Assembly: GCA_039105265.1 (NCBI GenBank) | Contig: JAPFFF010000003.1 | Location: 3,844,001-3,908,000, forward strand | Reading direction: 5' to 3' | From: Tritrichomonas musculus | Lineage: Eukaryota; Parabasalia; Tritrichomonadida; Tritrichomonadidae | Length of the DNA stretch: 64,000 nt | Part shown: positions 10,694 to 20,459 of the stretch, in pieces | Layout of the letters: each line of letters opens with the position of its first letter | Numbering within the stretch: position 1 is the stretch's first letter | Program-made: the position numbers and the translations under genes | Notes under the pieces: generated by a model | What the model was told of the DNA's origin: nothing | What the model saw: the letters and a program-made list of their open reading frames with translations, nothing else | Database searches by the model: none

Positions 10694-13600
10694 ATGATTG
10701 GCTTAAAAACTAAAGGGCCAAATGGTTATCGACCTGCAAGAGGAACTATTAGTTCTCAAATGTATACGCACTCAAATTCGAGAAATGGAGTACATTTATC
10801 ATCAAATGATTTTAAAAGATCCAATTCGCCATCTTTGCCACCGCTTTCGATGAGTACCGGTTCTTTACCTTCTACTTTACCACCACCACCACCAACTTCT
10901 TCTTCAATTTGCGCCGATCAATCAAATCAGCCTCTTGGTAATACTCCAGAAGAAAATTATAATATCGGTATGAAATTACTTTCGGGAGATCCAGCAAGAG
11001 CTCTGGTGTTTTTTAGGGCTGCGGCCGAAAATCAGCATCTCGATTCAATGTATCAGTACGCCTATCTTCTTGCACAAGATCATTCCAGTAAATGTACAGC
11101 TTTGAGAATTATGAAAACAGCAGCTCAATTGGGTCAAAAAGATGCGATTTCTATGTATGGAAAGATGATAGAAAAAGGAATTGGGTGTACTGCTAACAGA
11201 GAAGAAGCATATGTTATTTATCAAAAGGGAATTAAAAATGGCGATGGGCGTTCAATGTATTATTGCGCAATGCTCTTAAAAGAAGCCAGACGTGACCCAA
11301 AACAAATGTACTGTTTATTTAAGGAAGCAGCAGATCTAAATATACCTGGTGCTTTTAATGAATTAGCAATTTGTTTGAGAGATGGAATAGGCGTTGAAAA
11401 GAATCCAGTATGCGCAGCTTCTATGTTTAAACAATTAGCTGATTCTGACGACCAATCTGGTATGTACCAATACGCTGTTTGTTTAAAAAATGGAATTGGT
11501 GTACAAAAAAATGTAGCAATGTTTAGGCAAATTATTGAAAAAGGACTTTCATCAAACTCGGTTGAATTTCGATTATTATATGCAAGATGTATAGAAATTG
11601 GAGATGGCTATGACAAAGATTTAAAAAAAGCAGAAATGATATACAAAGAGCTTGCTGATAACGGAAATCCTTTTGCTCAAAATGATTATGCATCATTCCT
11701 TCAAAAACAAAATAATTATAATGAAGCTTTAAAATATTATCAAATGGCTGCAGCACAACATCATCCGACAGCTCCGTGCTCTTTAGCACGGTTGCAAATC
11801 CAAATTCCAAGCCTGAGAACTGAAGGAATGAAAAATCTCAAAAAAATAGCTGATTCTGGAAATGGAATTGCGCAATTTAGTTATGCTGTTTGTCTTAAAG
11901 AAGAGAAAGGCTCTGATCCAAATGAAGTTATAAAATATTTCAAATTGGCAAGTGATTCTGGTATGTCAAATGCAACTTACAACTATGCATTGGAATTAAT
12001 GAAATCCGGTTCACGAGAAGAGTCAATAGCACTATTAAAAAGCGCTGCTGACAAAGGTAATATGAAATCAATGTATAGCTATGCTCAAGCAATTAAAAAA
12101 GAAAATATTGAAGAAGCAACGCAATACTTTGAGATGGCTGCTAATCTTGGTAGTTCGCGATCAAAATACGAACTTGCAATGATCAAATTCGAATTGAAAG
12201 ATCAAGATATGGGAATGCAACTTCTAAAAGAAGCAGCTGATTCTGGATGCCAAAAAGCAAAGGCTAAGTACGATAAGAAAACTTCTTCAATTCCAGGAAT
12301 GGGTCCAAATGAAAAAAATTCCGACAAAGCCTATGAATACATTCGCCATATTCCTGATCTACCTACAGCCTTGTCATTTTTCGATAAATACCATGATCCA
12401 AAAAGTCAAATATCATGCCTACGCCGAGCTCAGATTCTTTTAAAAGATCCAACTGACGAGAAAACAATAAAAACCGCCGTATCAACTATTTCAGAGCTTG
12501 CTAAAGGTGGTCTTACAGAAGCGAAATATGTTTATGCGACAATTCTTGAAGAAGGGAAATTAGTTAAGAAAAACATGCTTGAAGCACGAAAATATTATCA
12601 AGAAGCGTCAAAATCCCAATATCCTTTAGCAATGTCAGCTTATGGTCGTATTCTAAAAGTTGAAGATCAAGCATTAGCATGTCGATTGTTCAAAGAAGCT
12701 GCAGATAAAAATCTCCCAATTGCTCAATATCAATATGCTCGAATTTTAGAAATCGGTGGAGCAGAAGAGGAAGCGCTTCGTTACTATAAAATGGCAAGTG
12801 ATAATGGAATTGCTAAAGCTCAATTTCGATATGGACGAATGCATGAAATTTGCTCAAAAATTAAACGATCATATGAAATAGCGGTACAATATTATAAATT
12901 AGCAGCAAGAAGGAAATATCCAAAAGCAATGAATAATTATGGACATATGCTAGAGCTAGGTCTTGGTATTGAGAAAAACACAAAACTTGCTTCATTCTAT
13001 TATAAGAAAGCATCTGAACTTGGTAATACCTTTGCAACCCACAATTATGCACGCGTCCTTGAACATGGAATTGGTGTTGAAAAAAATGAACTTGCAGCAG
13101 CCCAAATTTATAAAAAGCTAGCTGAAGATGAAAATAATGGTCTAGCCCAATATAACTATGGACGAATGTGCCATAATGGAATTGGTGTTCGTGAAGATTT
13201 AGAAGCAGCCCAAAAATATTATTTAATGGCAATTGATAACAATATTGCTGAAGCTAAGCAAAATTATGGAGTACTTCTTTTTACAAAGTTTCACAAATGG
13301 AATGAAGCAGCCCGATTTTTTGAAATGGCTGTTTCTGGAAATGGCGGGCAACCATCTGCCAAGTATAATTATGCGCAACTTTTAATTCAAGGAATGGGAA
13401 CTCCTGAAAATCCCAAATTAGCTGAACAATTGCTTAAGGAAGCTGCTACTTCATTCTTGCCAGCAATGGTATCATATGCACAACTCTTGGCTGAAAAAGA
13501 AAATGATTCTGATCTAAAAGAAGCCGCGATTTATTTTAAAAAGGCAGCTGATATGGATGATAGTGAACGTAAGTTTTTGAAGCCACAGAGAGATGCCCAA

Positions 13601-13753
13601 TATAGGCTTGCTTTAATGTATAGGGATGGAAATGGTGTTGAAAAAAGCGAGGAGCTATTCAATAAGTATATTGTAATGGCTGCTAATAATAAACACCCTG
13701 ATGCAGAAGATATTGTTTATCCTCCGCAATGCGAATTAAAGCTTACATTATAA
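10694..13753 (+). CDS. Sel1-like repeat (SLR) protein, about 1019 aa
   Basis: Almost the whole protein after residue 85 is a solenoid of Sel1-type TPR repeats. Typical units read YxYAxxLxxGxGVxKNxxxAxxYYKxAAxxG, for example around residues 195-250 and 755-870. The first 85 residues are Ser/Pro-rich with a run of prolines and are probably disordered. There is no signal peptide or membrane segment, so the protein is likely cytosolic. SLR proteins act as scaffolds, as in ER-associated degradation and kinase regulation, and large families occur in amoebae and trichomonads; the partner here is unknown. The open frame extends 3 bases upstream to a TTG, but the ATG at 10694 is the natural start. No intron is evident. 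Confidence 0.93.
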   Translation: MIGLKTKGPNGYRPARGTISSQMYTHSNSRNGVHLSSNDFKRSNSPSLPPLSMSTGSLPSTLPPPPPTSSSICADQSNQPLGNTPEENYNIGMKLLSGDPARALVFFRAAAENQHLDSMYQYAYLLAQDHSSKCTALRIMKTAAQLGQKDAISMYGKMIEKGIGCTANREEAYVIYQKGIKNGDGRSMYYCAMLLKEARRDPKQMYCLFKEAADLNIPGAFNELAICLRDGIGVEKNPVCAASMFKQLADSDDQSGMYQYAVCLKNGIGVQKNVAMFRQIIEKGLSSNSVEFRLLYARCIEIGDGYDKDLKKAEMIYKELADNGNPFAQNDYASFLQKQNNYNEALKYYQMAAAQHHPTAPCSLARLQIQIPSLRTEGMKNLKKIADSGNGIAQFSYAVCLKEEKGSDPNEVIKYFKLASDSGMSNATYNYALELMKSGSREESIALLKSAADKGNMKSMYSYAQAIKKENIEEATQYFEMAANLGSSRSKYELAMIKFELKDQDMGMQLLKEAADSGCQKAKAKYDKKTSSIPGMGPNEKNSDKAYEYIRHIPDLPTALSFFDKYHDPKSQISCLRRAQILLKDPTDEKTIKTAVSTISELAKGGLTEAKYVYATILEEGKLVKKNMLEARKYYQEASKSQYPLAMSAYGRILKVEDQALACRLFKEAADKNLPIAQYQYARILEIGGAEEEALRYYKMASDNGIAKAQFRYGRMHEICSKIKRSYEIAVQYYKLAARRKYPKAMNNYGHMLELGLGIEKNTKLASFYYKKASELGNTFATHNYARVLEHGIGVEKNELAAAQIYKKLAEDENNGLAQYNYGRMCHNGIGVREDLEAAQKYYLMAIDNNIAEAKQNYGVLLFTKFHKWNEAARFFEMAVSGNGGQPSAKYNYAQLLIQGMGTPENPKLAEQLLKEAATSFLPAMVSYAQLLAEKENDSDLKEAAIYFKKAADMDDSERKFLKPQRDAQYRLALMYRDGNGVEKSEELFNKYIVMAANNKHPDAEDIVYPPQCELKLTL

Positions 13754-14048
13754 GCTGCCAATGTAGTTTAATTCTTCTAATTATTTATATTATTATATTA
13801 TTGTTTGGAATTTTACTTATATTTATTGTATATATAAATTTATTATGTCATATCTACTTTTTTGTTTGTTTGTTTTAATTGGAGCTGGCGATTGCATTGG
13901 AAGTCATCAGAAATTGAATGCTTGTAATTGTATAAAATTTTTTTAGATTACATCAAATTTTTGATGCTTTTAAAAATTTGAATAATGCATTGAATTTTTT
14001 ACTTCCCAAAATCACTTTTTTTTTTAATTCATTAAAAACTTGTACCAA

Positions 14049-14981
14049 ATGCAAAAATTTAATGCTGAATCAATACTTGCACTCAGAGATGAACCTTTGA
14101 AGAAAGATATGCATTTACTTGGATTGAACAGAGGAAAGGAAAACCAAAAAGTAAACTTAATTAGAAATAATGAAAATGATGATGATTTTATTAATGATAT
14201 GAAAGAAAAAAATAAAAAAAAGTTTAGAAGATCTGTTCTTCGGAGAGAAGCAGAAAAGTCTCTTCCAAAAGATGATGACCTTTTATGGGATCCGTCCTTT
14301 ATATCAATATCATCATTAACACAAGTTCAATCAAATTTGCCCAAACAAAATGAAAATAAATTTTTATTAAATAAAGATTCTAAAATTAAAAATGAGCCAA
14401 ATACTAAAGAAGAATTGAGCTTATCTAATGATACTATCTTAAAAAGCAATAACAATGAACAAATGCACCGCCAAGCTTCAAATGAAGTTACATTGGGATT
14501 TCTTGATGAAATAATTGAGATATGTATGGCTTTAGGTCGGCGTCCAGTTAAAATTGCGCCAATTGAAAGGCTGGGACGTCTTGAATCAAGATCAGACTTT
14601 AGATTTCTCAGTCTTGTAGAAGTAAATTACCCTACAATTGGTTCTATATGTTTAAGACTTACATCAAACTTATCTTCAGCAGCATGCGATTTAGCTAAGA
14701 AAATGTTAGAAAATAAAGGTACAACAAATGTTCATGACCTGAGAGAATTTTCTGCTTTATTATCGTCATTGCATATGCTTAATAAAGTCGTTTCAGAAGC
14801 TGAGCAAAATAAAGCTGATCATAACAAGATGATAAGCATAAATAGCTTGAGAGAGCTTGTCCAAACTTGTCTAAACGGTTTGAACAATAATAAGAACGAT
14901 ACCAAAAATGAATTAAGCAAAATAAAAGAAGATATTCAAATAGAAGTGAATAAATTAACTGATAAAATTAATGAACTCTAA
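14049..14981 (+). CDS. uncharacterised protein with C-terminal helical domain, 310 aa
   Basis: I do not recognise this protein. Residues 1-130 are charged, rich in Asn, Lys and Glu, and probably disordered, with a run of lysines and a conserved-looking DDLLWDPSFISISSLTQ. From about residue 145 it becomes ordered: LGFLDEIIEICMALGRRPVKI followed by helices, then a final stretch with heptad-like Lys/Glu/Leu pattern suggesting a coiled coil. Start chosen at the ATG 9 bases inside the open frame (MQKFNAESIL). It lies between the Sel1 and PDI genes on the same strand, but nothing shows co-transcription. The compact ordered domain makes it very likely a real gene. Confidence 0.8.
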   Translation: MQKFNAESILALRDEPLKKDMHLLGLNRGKENQKVNLIRNNENDDDFINDMKEKNKKKFRRSVLRREAEKSLPKDDDLLWDPSFISISSLTQVQSNLPKQNENKFLLNKDSKIKNEPNTKEELSLSNDTILKSNNNEQMHRQASNEVTLGFLDEIIEICMALGRRPVKIAPIERLGRLESRSDFRFLSLVEVNYPTIGSICLRLTSNLSSAACDLAKKMLENKGTTNVHDLREFSALLSSLHMLNKVVSEAEQNKADHNKMISINSLRELVQTCLNGLNNNKNDTKNELSKIKEDIQIEVNKLTDKINEL

Positions 14982-15115
14982 TTGAAAGAATAAAAAAAAA
15001 AAAATCTCAATTTTTTGGTTTTTTGAGAAAATCAACTTGAATAATCTTTGAATATTTTGTCATTTTATAAAATTTTCGACTTTTTGTGAAGATCTTTTGG
15101 TTTTGGTCAGACCAA

Positions 15116-16216
15116 ATGACCAAAATGATTTTTTCTGTTTTCTTTCTCTTATTAGCAATTTCTCGAGCTGAATATGTAGAAATTACCAAGAAAAATGTTA
15201 ATGAATACATTGGCGGAAGTAAAACATCTTTCATAAAGTTTTACAGTCCTAGTTGCGGTCATTGCCGTGCAATGAAAGCAGATTTCGATGAAGCAGCTAC
15301 AACATTTACAGATGTAACATTCGGAGGTGTTGATTGCACAGCTCAAAAAGATATATGCGACGCTCACAAGGTTTCTGGATATCCAACTCTTTTATTATTC
15401 AAGGCCGGAGAAAAAACAGGTATCGAATTTAATGGACAAAGAACTGTTGATTCATTTGATGATTTTATCGAGAATTACACAACTTTCAAAGCAAAAAGAA
15501 TTCCACCAGTTTTCCTCGAACTCAACCCAGTTAATTTCGATCATCAAATTTCTAACCGAACATGCACATTTGTCACATTTTTCGCACCATGGTGTGGACA
15601 TTGCAAAGCATTTTTGCCACAAGCAAAGATTGCTGCTGCTGCATTCATAAATGAGCCAAACGCATCAATTGGAAGAATTAACTGTGAAGAATACAAAGAC
15701 TTTTGCTCTCAAAAGGAAGTCTCAGGATATCCAACAATCAAACTTTTCAAGAATACTGGTGAAGTTATTCAATATAGTGGAGGCAGAACTGCAGAAGCTG
15801 TTGCAGCATTCTTAAATGAAAATTGCGGAACAGAGAGAGCTATAGATGGTCTTCTTACTGACCAAGCTGGTCTTATCGCCGAAGCAAGACAGATTGTTAA
15901 TGAATTCCTTCAAGGAAGCAAAGAAGAAGCTAAGAAAAAGATGGCAGAAATTAAAGGTTCAGACATTTACCTTAAAGTTATGGACAGAATAATGACAAAA
16001 GGTGTTGAACAAATTAAAAAAGATGTTGAAATAATGAAAGGAATCCTCGATTCTAGAAAAAGTTCAATTAAAGCTCTTGATGGAATCAAGAGAAGATTTA
16101 ATGTTTTCAACGAATTCCTTTATGTTCCAACACCATCTCCTGAGCCAACTCTTCCTCCCACACCAGTTGTTACTCCAAATCCAGAAGCAGCTTCTGAAAA
16201 ACAAGCTGAACTTTAA
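15116..16216 (+). CDS. protein disulfide isomerase with two thioredoxin domains and an ERp29-like tail
   Basis: The protein (366 aa) forms and rearranges disulfides in the ER lumen. The ATG at 15116 gives a clean signal peptide, MTKMIFSVFFLLLAISRA, with cleavage near residue 18. Thioredoxin domain 1 has SPSCGHCRA (active site CGHC at residues 47-50), and domain 2 has APWCGHCKAF near residue 165; each has a later cis-proline in SGYPT. Residues about 250-330 form a helical ERp29 C-domain (PDI-D), the layout of the short PDIs of Dictyostelium and plants. The tail is Pro-rich and ends KQAEL, a weak KDEL-like retrieval signal. The longer frame starts at GTG and would bury the signal peptide, so I rejected it. 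Confidence 0.95.
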   Translation: MTKMIFSVFFLLLAISRAEYVEITKKNVNEYIGGSKTSFIKFYSPSCGHCRAMKADFDEAATTFTDVTFGGVDCTAQKDICDAHKVSGYPTLLLFKAGEKTGIEFNGQRTVDSFDDFIENYTTFKAKRIPPVFLELNPVNFDHQISNRTCTFVTFFAPWCGHCKAFLPQAKIAAAAFINEPNASIGRINCEEYKDFCSQKEVSGYPTIKLFKNTGEVIQYSGGRTAEAVAAFLNENCGTERAIDGLLTDQAGLIAEARQIVNEFLQGSKEEAKKKMAEIKGSDIYLKVMDRIMTKGVEQIKKDVEIMKGILDSRKSSIKALDGIKRRFNVFNEFLYVPTPSPEPTLPPTPVVTPNPEAASEKQAEL

Positions 16217-16664
16217 TTAAAATCTTTCTTACAGTTATTAATTTTTTTTTTTTTTTTTTTTTTTAATGATTTTAGAGTATTGTCGTTTGTTCTCTACCTA
16301 TTTTGACTATTGCGCTAAAAGACATCCAAAATCTGTCCATATTTCAATTTTATTCATCAATCATTTGCCGAATTTTTATAAATAAATGTGCTTTAGGTTA
16401 CAAAGCCAGGCTCAAAAGAGTGAATTGCAATAAAATAGACGACTTTCTATAGCAAAAGCATATTGTTAATAATCACTACAACATATTATAGCAAGTTTTA
16501 TATCTTATCTTTTCATGAAATGCTTTAATATGAAAAAATCTTGATAACATAAAATAAGTTGATTGACATAAAAAATAATTTTATATTACATTTACACAAA
16601 AAAAACATATAATAAAATCATTACAGTAAAACTAACAATCAAATAACACTAACGAAAAGAGTTT
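16217..16664. other. convergent intergenic region
   Basis: Holds the 3' ends of the PDI gene and the minus-strand armadillo gene. A run of about 23 T follows the PDI stop. No gene is visible. Confidence 0.45.
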
Positions 16665-18284
16665 TCATTGGGTTTTTGGTAATGTGATCTTAGGACTTCC
16701 CTTTCCTTTCTTTGGCATTGAAACGGGGATGTATTTGAGAGCAGTTGGTCTCATAACAATTTGTGGTTCGGGTTTAGCAGTGCTTGGTTTACGTACTTGA
16801 TTTAATTCCTCTTCTTCTTCATTATTTTGGCTAGCTGAAATGTTCTGATTATTAGTTGTATTTTGAGATGCGATTTTGTCATCTGTCCCATTTGTGCCTT
16901 TCGAAGCTGTTTCAGAATCAAAGAAGAAATGAGATGGTTCCGCACCCTGGAAAGTATCAATCTGTGTTGGCGTCATCTGCAAACAAAATTGATTAGGTCT
17001 GGTAAGTAAATCCTGTACCCAATCATTTGGCATTGCGTTGGTTAAATAATTTCGAGTTGCAGGCCAAATTGTAGACATTTGTGCTATAACAAGACAAGCA
17101 GCTTTTTGTGCTGCATAATTCTGTGTGTTTCCAATTGCTCTAATTAATGCAGGTAAAATTCTTTGGTTCATTTGATATAATGCAAGTGCTGTTGGTGATT
17201 TCTTTTTTAGGATTTCTTGAAGAAGTCGCAGAGAAAATGTTTGCTGATAGAGACGTTCATCAAGATCATCTGCAGCAATTTCATCAACATTAACTGTAAT
17301 TAAATCAATTACAACATCGAATAGGAATTTTCTTCGAAGTGGTATCAAATTATCAAGAAGCTGCTTAAATATTTGTATTGCTTCATGCTGAACATCAAGA
17401 GATTCCGTAGTAGTTAACGATAAAAAATCGCCGATGGTATTTTTAATATCTGTTTCTTTTGCAATCCGAGCAGAAAAAAGAATATGATATATATGAGCAG
17501 CTGTTAATAATGACTCGCCTGGAATTGATGCGTATTTGGAAAATTGGGATCTAAAAGCGTTACAGAAAATCTCGGCGTGTTCTTCATCACCTTCAGCAAT
17601 CTGAGCAAAGAGCATTACTGTCATATGATGATGCTCTGAACTTGTAAATTCAGGAATGGCATTTGTAAAAACCTCCACTATCTTCGTTTCAGTAATGAGC
17701 TGCTGAGCCTTAGGTCCATGGGCAGTTAATGAAAGAAAAGTTTGTAAAACTTCACGTATATCTTCTTCTGAGAGATTACTTTGCATTTTGATCAACTCAA
17801 GTAGTAGTACACTCCCTCCTGAAGATAGAAATTGGTAAGCAAAGCAATATCCACTTGATGCTTCAAAAAATACTCGAAGGGCTTGTAATTGTAAAGCTAT
17901 TGAACATCCACGAGCATAATTCAATCGTAAAAAAGCATACATATGAATAAATACTAATTCGCTAGAATTGCCATATAATTCGTCTAATTGAGCTTTCGAC
18001 ATCCCTTTGCATTGTTTAAGAAATTCGTTTAGCATTAAAAAACGGCCAACGTTAGGATCACGATCCCATCTGTTAAGCCATGCTTGGTATTTTTTTTTAT
18101 CTGCGTTCACTTGTAGAAGTTCACGATGTGAAAGTAGGGCAGGGCGTTTTGGTTTTTCTTGTTCTACTGAAAAAGGTCCTCCTCGTTGTGATTCCAAGTA
18201 ATGTTTCAAACGAAGCGAGCGTGATGTATACGTACTAGGAATGCCAGCAGGAGGAATAGGTATTCTTGGAACTTGTTGAGTCAT
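16665..18284 (-). CDS. armadillo-like helical protein similar to ARMH1
   Basis: The protein has 539 residues. The stretch from about residue 58 to 200 (KKKYQAWLNRWDRDPNVGRF, FIHMYAFLRLNYARGCSIAL, LSSGGSVLLLELIKMQSNLS, EEDIREVLQTFLSLTAHGPK) follows the order and spacing I recall for armadillo-like helical domain protein 1, a protein found in ciliated eukaryotes. More helical repeats follow to about residue 425. The C-terminal 100 residues are polar and disordered, with an EEEEEL patch. The function of ARMH1 is poorly known; presence in a flagellate together with dynein fits a ciliary role, but that is inference. ATG at 18282-18284. Confidence 0.7.
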   Translation of the reverse strand: MTQQVPRIPIPPAGIPSTYTSRSLRLKHYLESQRGGPFSVEQEKPKRPALLSHRELLQVNADKKKYQAWLNRWDRDPNVGRFLMLNEFLKQCKGMSKAQLDELYGNSSELVFIHMYAFLRLNYARGCSIALQLQALRVFFEASSGYCFAYQFLSSGGSVLLLELIKMQSNLSEEDIREVLQTFLSLTAHGPKAQQLITETKIVEVFTNAIPEFTSSEHHHMTVMLFAQIAEGDEEHAEIFCNAFRSQFSKYASIPGESLLTAAHIYHILFSARIAKETDIKNTIGDFLSLTTTESLDVQHEAIQIFKQLLDNLIPLRRKFLFDVVIDLITVNVDEIAADDLDERLYQQTFSLRLLQEILKKKSPTALALYQMNQRILPALIRAIGNTQNYAAQKAACLVIAQMSTIWPATRNYLTNAMPNDWVQDLLTRPNQFCLQMTPTQIDTFQGAEPSHFFFDSETASKGTNGTDDKIASQNTTNNQNISASQNNEEEEELNQVRKPSTAKPEPQIVMRPTALKYIPVSMPKKGKGSPKITLPKTQ

Positions 18285-18759
18285 ATTCGAAAAAAAGATG
18301 TTTTGATTGAAAAAATTGTATTTCTAAATTTTTTGATTTCCCGTTGACGTTAAGTTTCAATAAAAACGTATATTTATTCAATTTAAATAAGCAGAATATA
18401 ATTCAGAAAAATTGTAATCATAAATAATGTATTTTTCTTTTAACATATTAATTTAAAAATATTATAATGAGAATAAAGTGGAAATTGTAATATCGCTTTA
18501 TTGATTTATAATCAATTTATCTCAGTCATCATAACATTAGTTCAACGATTGATAATAATTTATAAATATTCGGGATTTCTCAGGTAAAAGTAAAAGAAAA
18601 AATAAATAAAGAGTTGATATGAATAAGATTATTTATATGAACAAAAATTTTAATCATGATGAAGAATCCCCTCAAAATATTTATAAGTTTCTAATTTTAA
18701 AGGAATGATACACTGAAGAGAATTGAATAGAAATAAAATGAAAATATGAAGAATAACAA
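18285..18759. other. intergenic region between two minus-strand genes
   Basis: Contains the promoter of the ARMH1-like gene and the 3' flank of the BET gene. AT-rich, with no further feature recognised. Confidence 0.4.
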
Positions 18760-19473
18760 TTAGCTCAATCCTAATAGATTATCTACTGTTTCTCGGAGTG
18801 CCCATAAGGTTGATGGTTTAAGTGGTGCGATATCTAACACAAGAGTATCGCTATCTGTCTCAATTTGTGGTTCATATTTTCGAAAAACTTCAAAAATTGA
18901 GAGAATGTGAATTTCATCTTTCAAGTTATTAATATCGTTTGTTAATTTTAATATTTCAGCTCTTGTTAAAGGTTGTTGTTTTTTCTGTTTGGTTTGTTTG
19001 GTTTGATTGGATTTATTTTGTTTTATCGGTTTTGATTCTCTCTTTGACGATGTTGATGAGCTAGAGTTGATACGAGATGGTGACATTGCGTTTAATTCGT
19101 CTCTTAAAGAGTATAGTTTATTTAGCCAATCCCACTCTTGGCTATCTGATAAAAATTTAGCAAGAGATTGATATTTTTCTTGCATATCAGTTGTTATTAA
19201 TCTGAGAATTGACGTTTTTGAATTGACAAGAAGAGAATTCTTCCATATTAATTCCATATCTTCTTTGAATTCTGCCACTGATTTGTATTCATTATTCATT
19301 AACTTTTTTCGAACTGTTCCAAGGTCCATTGGCTTTTTAACAATATCGAAGTAGTTTGGAACGTTATCACGAACAGGATCAACTGGTTGTGCAAACATTT
19401 TTGAGATGGCGTATGATTGTAGAGTATCAAGAATCGATAAACATCGATTCTTCTGAGACTCAGGAAGCTCCAT
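18760..19473 (-). CDS. BET-family protein with a single bromodomain and an extraterminal (NET) domain
   Basis: Residues about 10-105 are a bromodomain: FAQPVDPVRDNVPNYFDIVKKPMDLGTVRKKL carries the ZA loop and the PMDLGT signature. The acetyl-lysine-binding Asn is probably that in SLLVNSKTS, where the usual YN is VN. Residues about 165-237 match an ET/NET domain (LTRAEILKLTNDINNL, then DTLVLDIAPLKPSTLWALRETV). The linker is Ser- and Lys/Gln-rich. The protein should read acetylated histones and recruit transcription factors. At 237 aa with one bromodomain it resembles short protist BET proteins rather than the two-bromodomain animal forms. ATG at 19471-19473. Confidence 0.92.
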   Translation of the reverse strand: MELPESQKNRCLSILDTLQSYAISKMFAQPVDPVRDNVPNYFDIVKKPMDLGTVRKKLMNNEYKSVAEFKEDMELIWKNSLLVNSKTSILRLITTDMQEKYQSLAKFLSDSQEWDWLNKLYSLRDELNAMSPSRINSSSSTSSKRESKPIKQNKSNQTKQTKQKKQQPLTRAEILKLTNDINNLKDEIHILSIFEVFRKYEPQIETDSDTLVLDIAPLKPSTLWALRETVDNLLGLS

Positions 19474-20459
19474 TTATAGTATGAGATGTGGTAATGAAAA
19501 TAAAAAATTGAGTAACTTTTTGTGAAGAGATACTGAAAAAATGAATAATACTTAAAACACATCCAAAAAATTTGAATCAACAAAAAAGAGTTATTATTCT
19601 TATAGCTGAATGTGATGATTAGCGTAAATAAAATTAATAAATGTTTGATAGACAATTTCTCATATTTTCCCCATAAGAGAAGGATCTATCAAGCTTCCTT
19701 ATATGAATGTTGACCATAATATCTAGCTTTCCAAAGCTATGCATCTATGATATTCATAGTTACAGCTACATTTGTAACCATGTCGTTTGAAACATTATTA
19801 TCATAATCTTACTTATATTAATCAATCTTTTTATCATAATTTGCACTTTTATCTTATATGTCATAAATTTGATTTTTTCCCCATTTGCCATGTTGTCCTG
19901 AGTATCATAATGAGTGACGATCTCTTCAAACTATAAGGTTTTCCTTTTGAAAATAGCATATTTGAGCGTATTTTTTCTTTAAAATAAATATGTATTATTG
20001 TTTTGCCCAATTTCATCTCATCATATGTTTATAAGTGATTTGATGTGAATCGAAATATGTAAATGTTATTCATTGATCTTAATTACTCATCAGAATTTAA
20101 GCACTTTCGGCAAATCCATTTTTCAAAAAATCTTTTTTTTAAATCTTTATCTGTTGCTTTAAAACTATAATTTTCAATAAAAACAGATCAATTTTAATTA
20201 ATAATATTGTGTGATTCTTGATCCTTTTGATGTGTCTTTATTTTCACTTTCGATTTTTATTATTATTATTATTATTTGCTTTTGCTAGGCCTTAATGTAT
20301 CTTAATTGATATAACCCAACGATTTAAAAAAAAAAAAAAAATAACGAGAAAACAATCTTTTTGAGTAATAAAAATATATCAAAAAGTGTAAGCGTATCCC
20401 TATGTGAAGACGATTGAATTTAATTGAATTTCATATCTTCATTAAAATTCTTTTTGATA
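19474..20459. other. divergent promoter region between BET and Rab genes
   Basis: Nearly 1 kb without a gene. TCTCATACTATAA stands just before the BET start and resembles the trichomonad initiator TCA[C/T][A/T]. Towards the Rab gene there are TCTTTTTGAGTAAT and TATCAAAAAGTGT near 20358-20390. The remainder is AT-rich filler. Confidence 0.4.

Noticed and set aside
15086-15115. GTG start for the PDI gene
   Set aside because: It would place ten residues before the signal peptide; eukaryotic initiation at the ATG at 15116 fits better.
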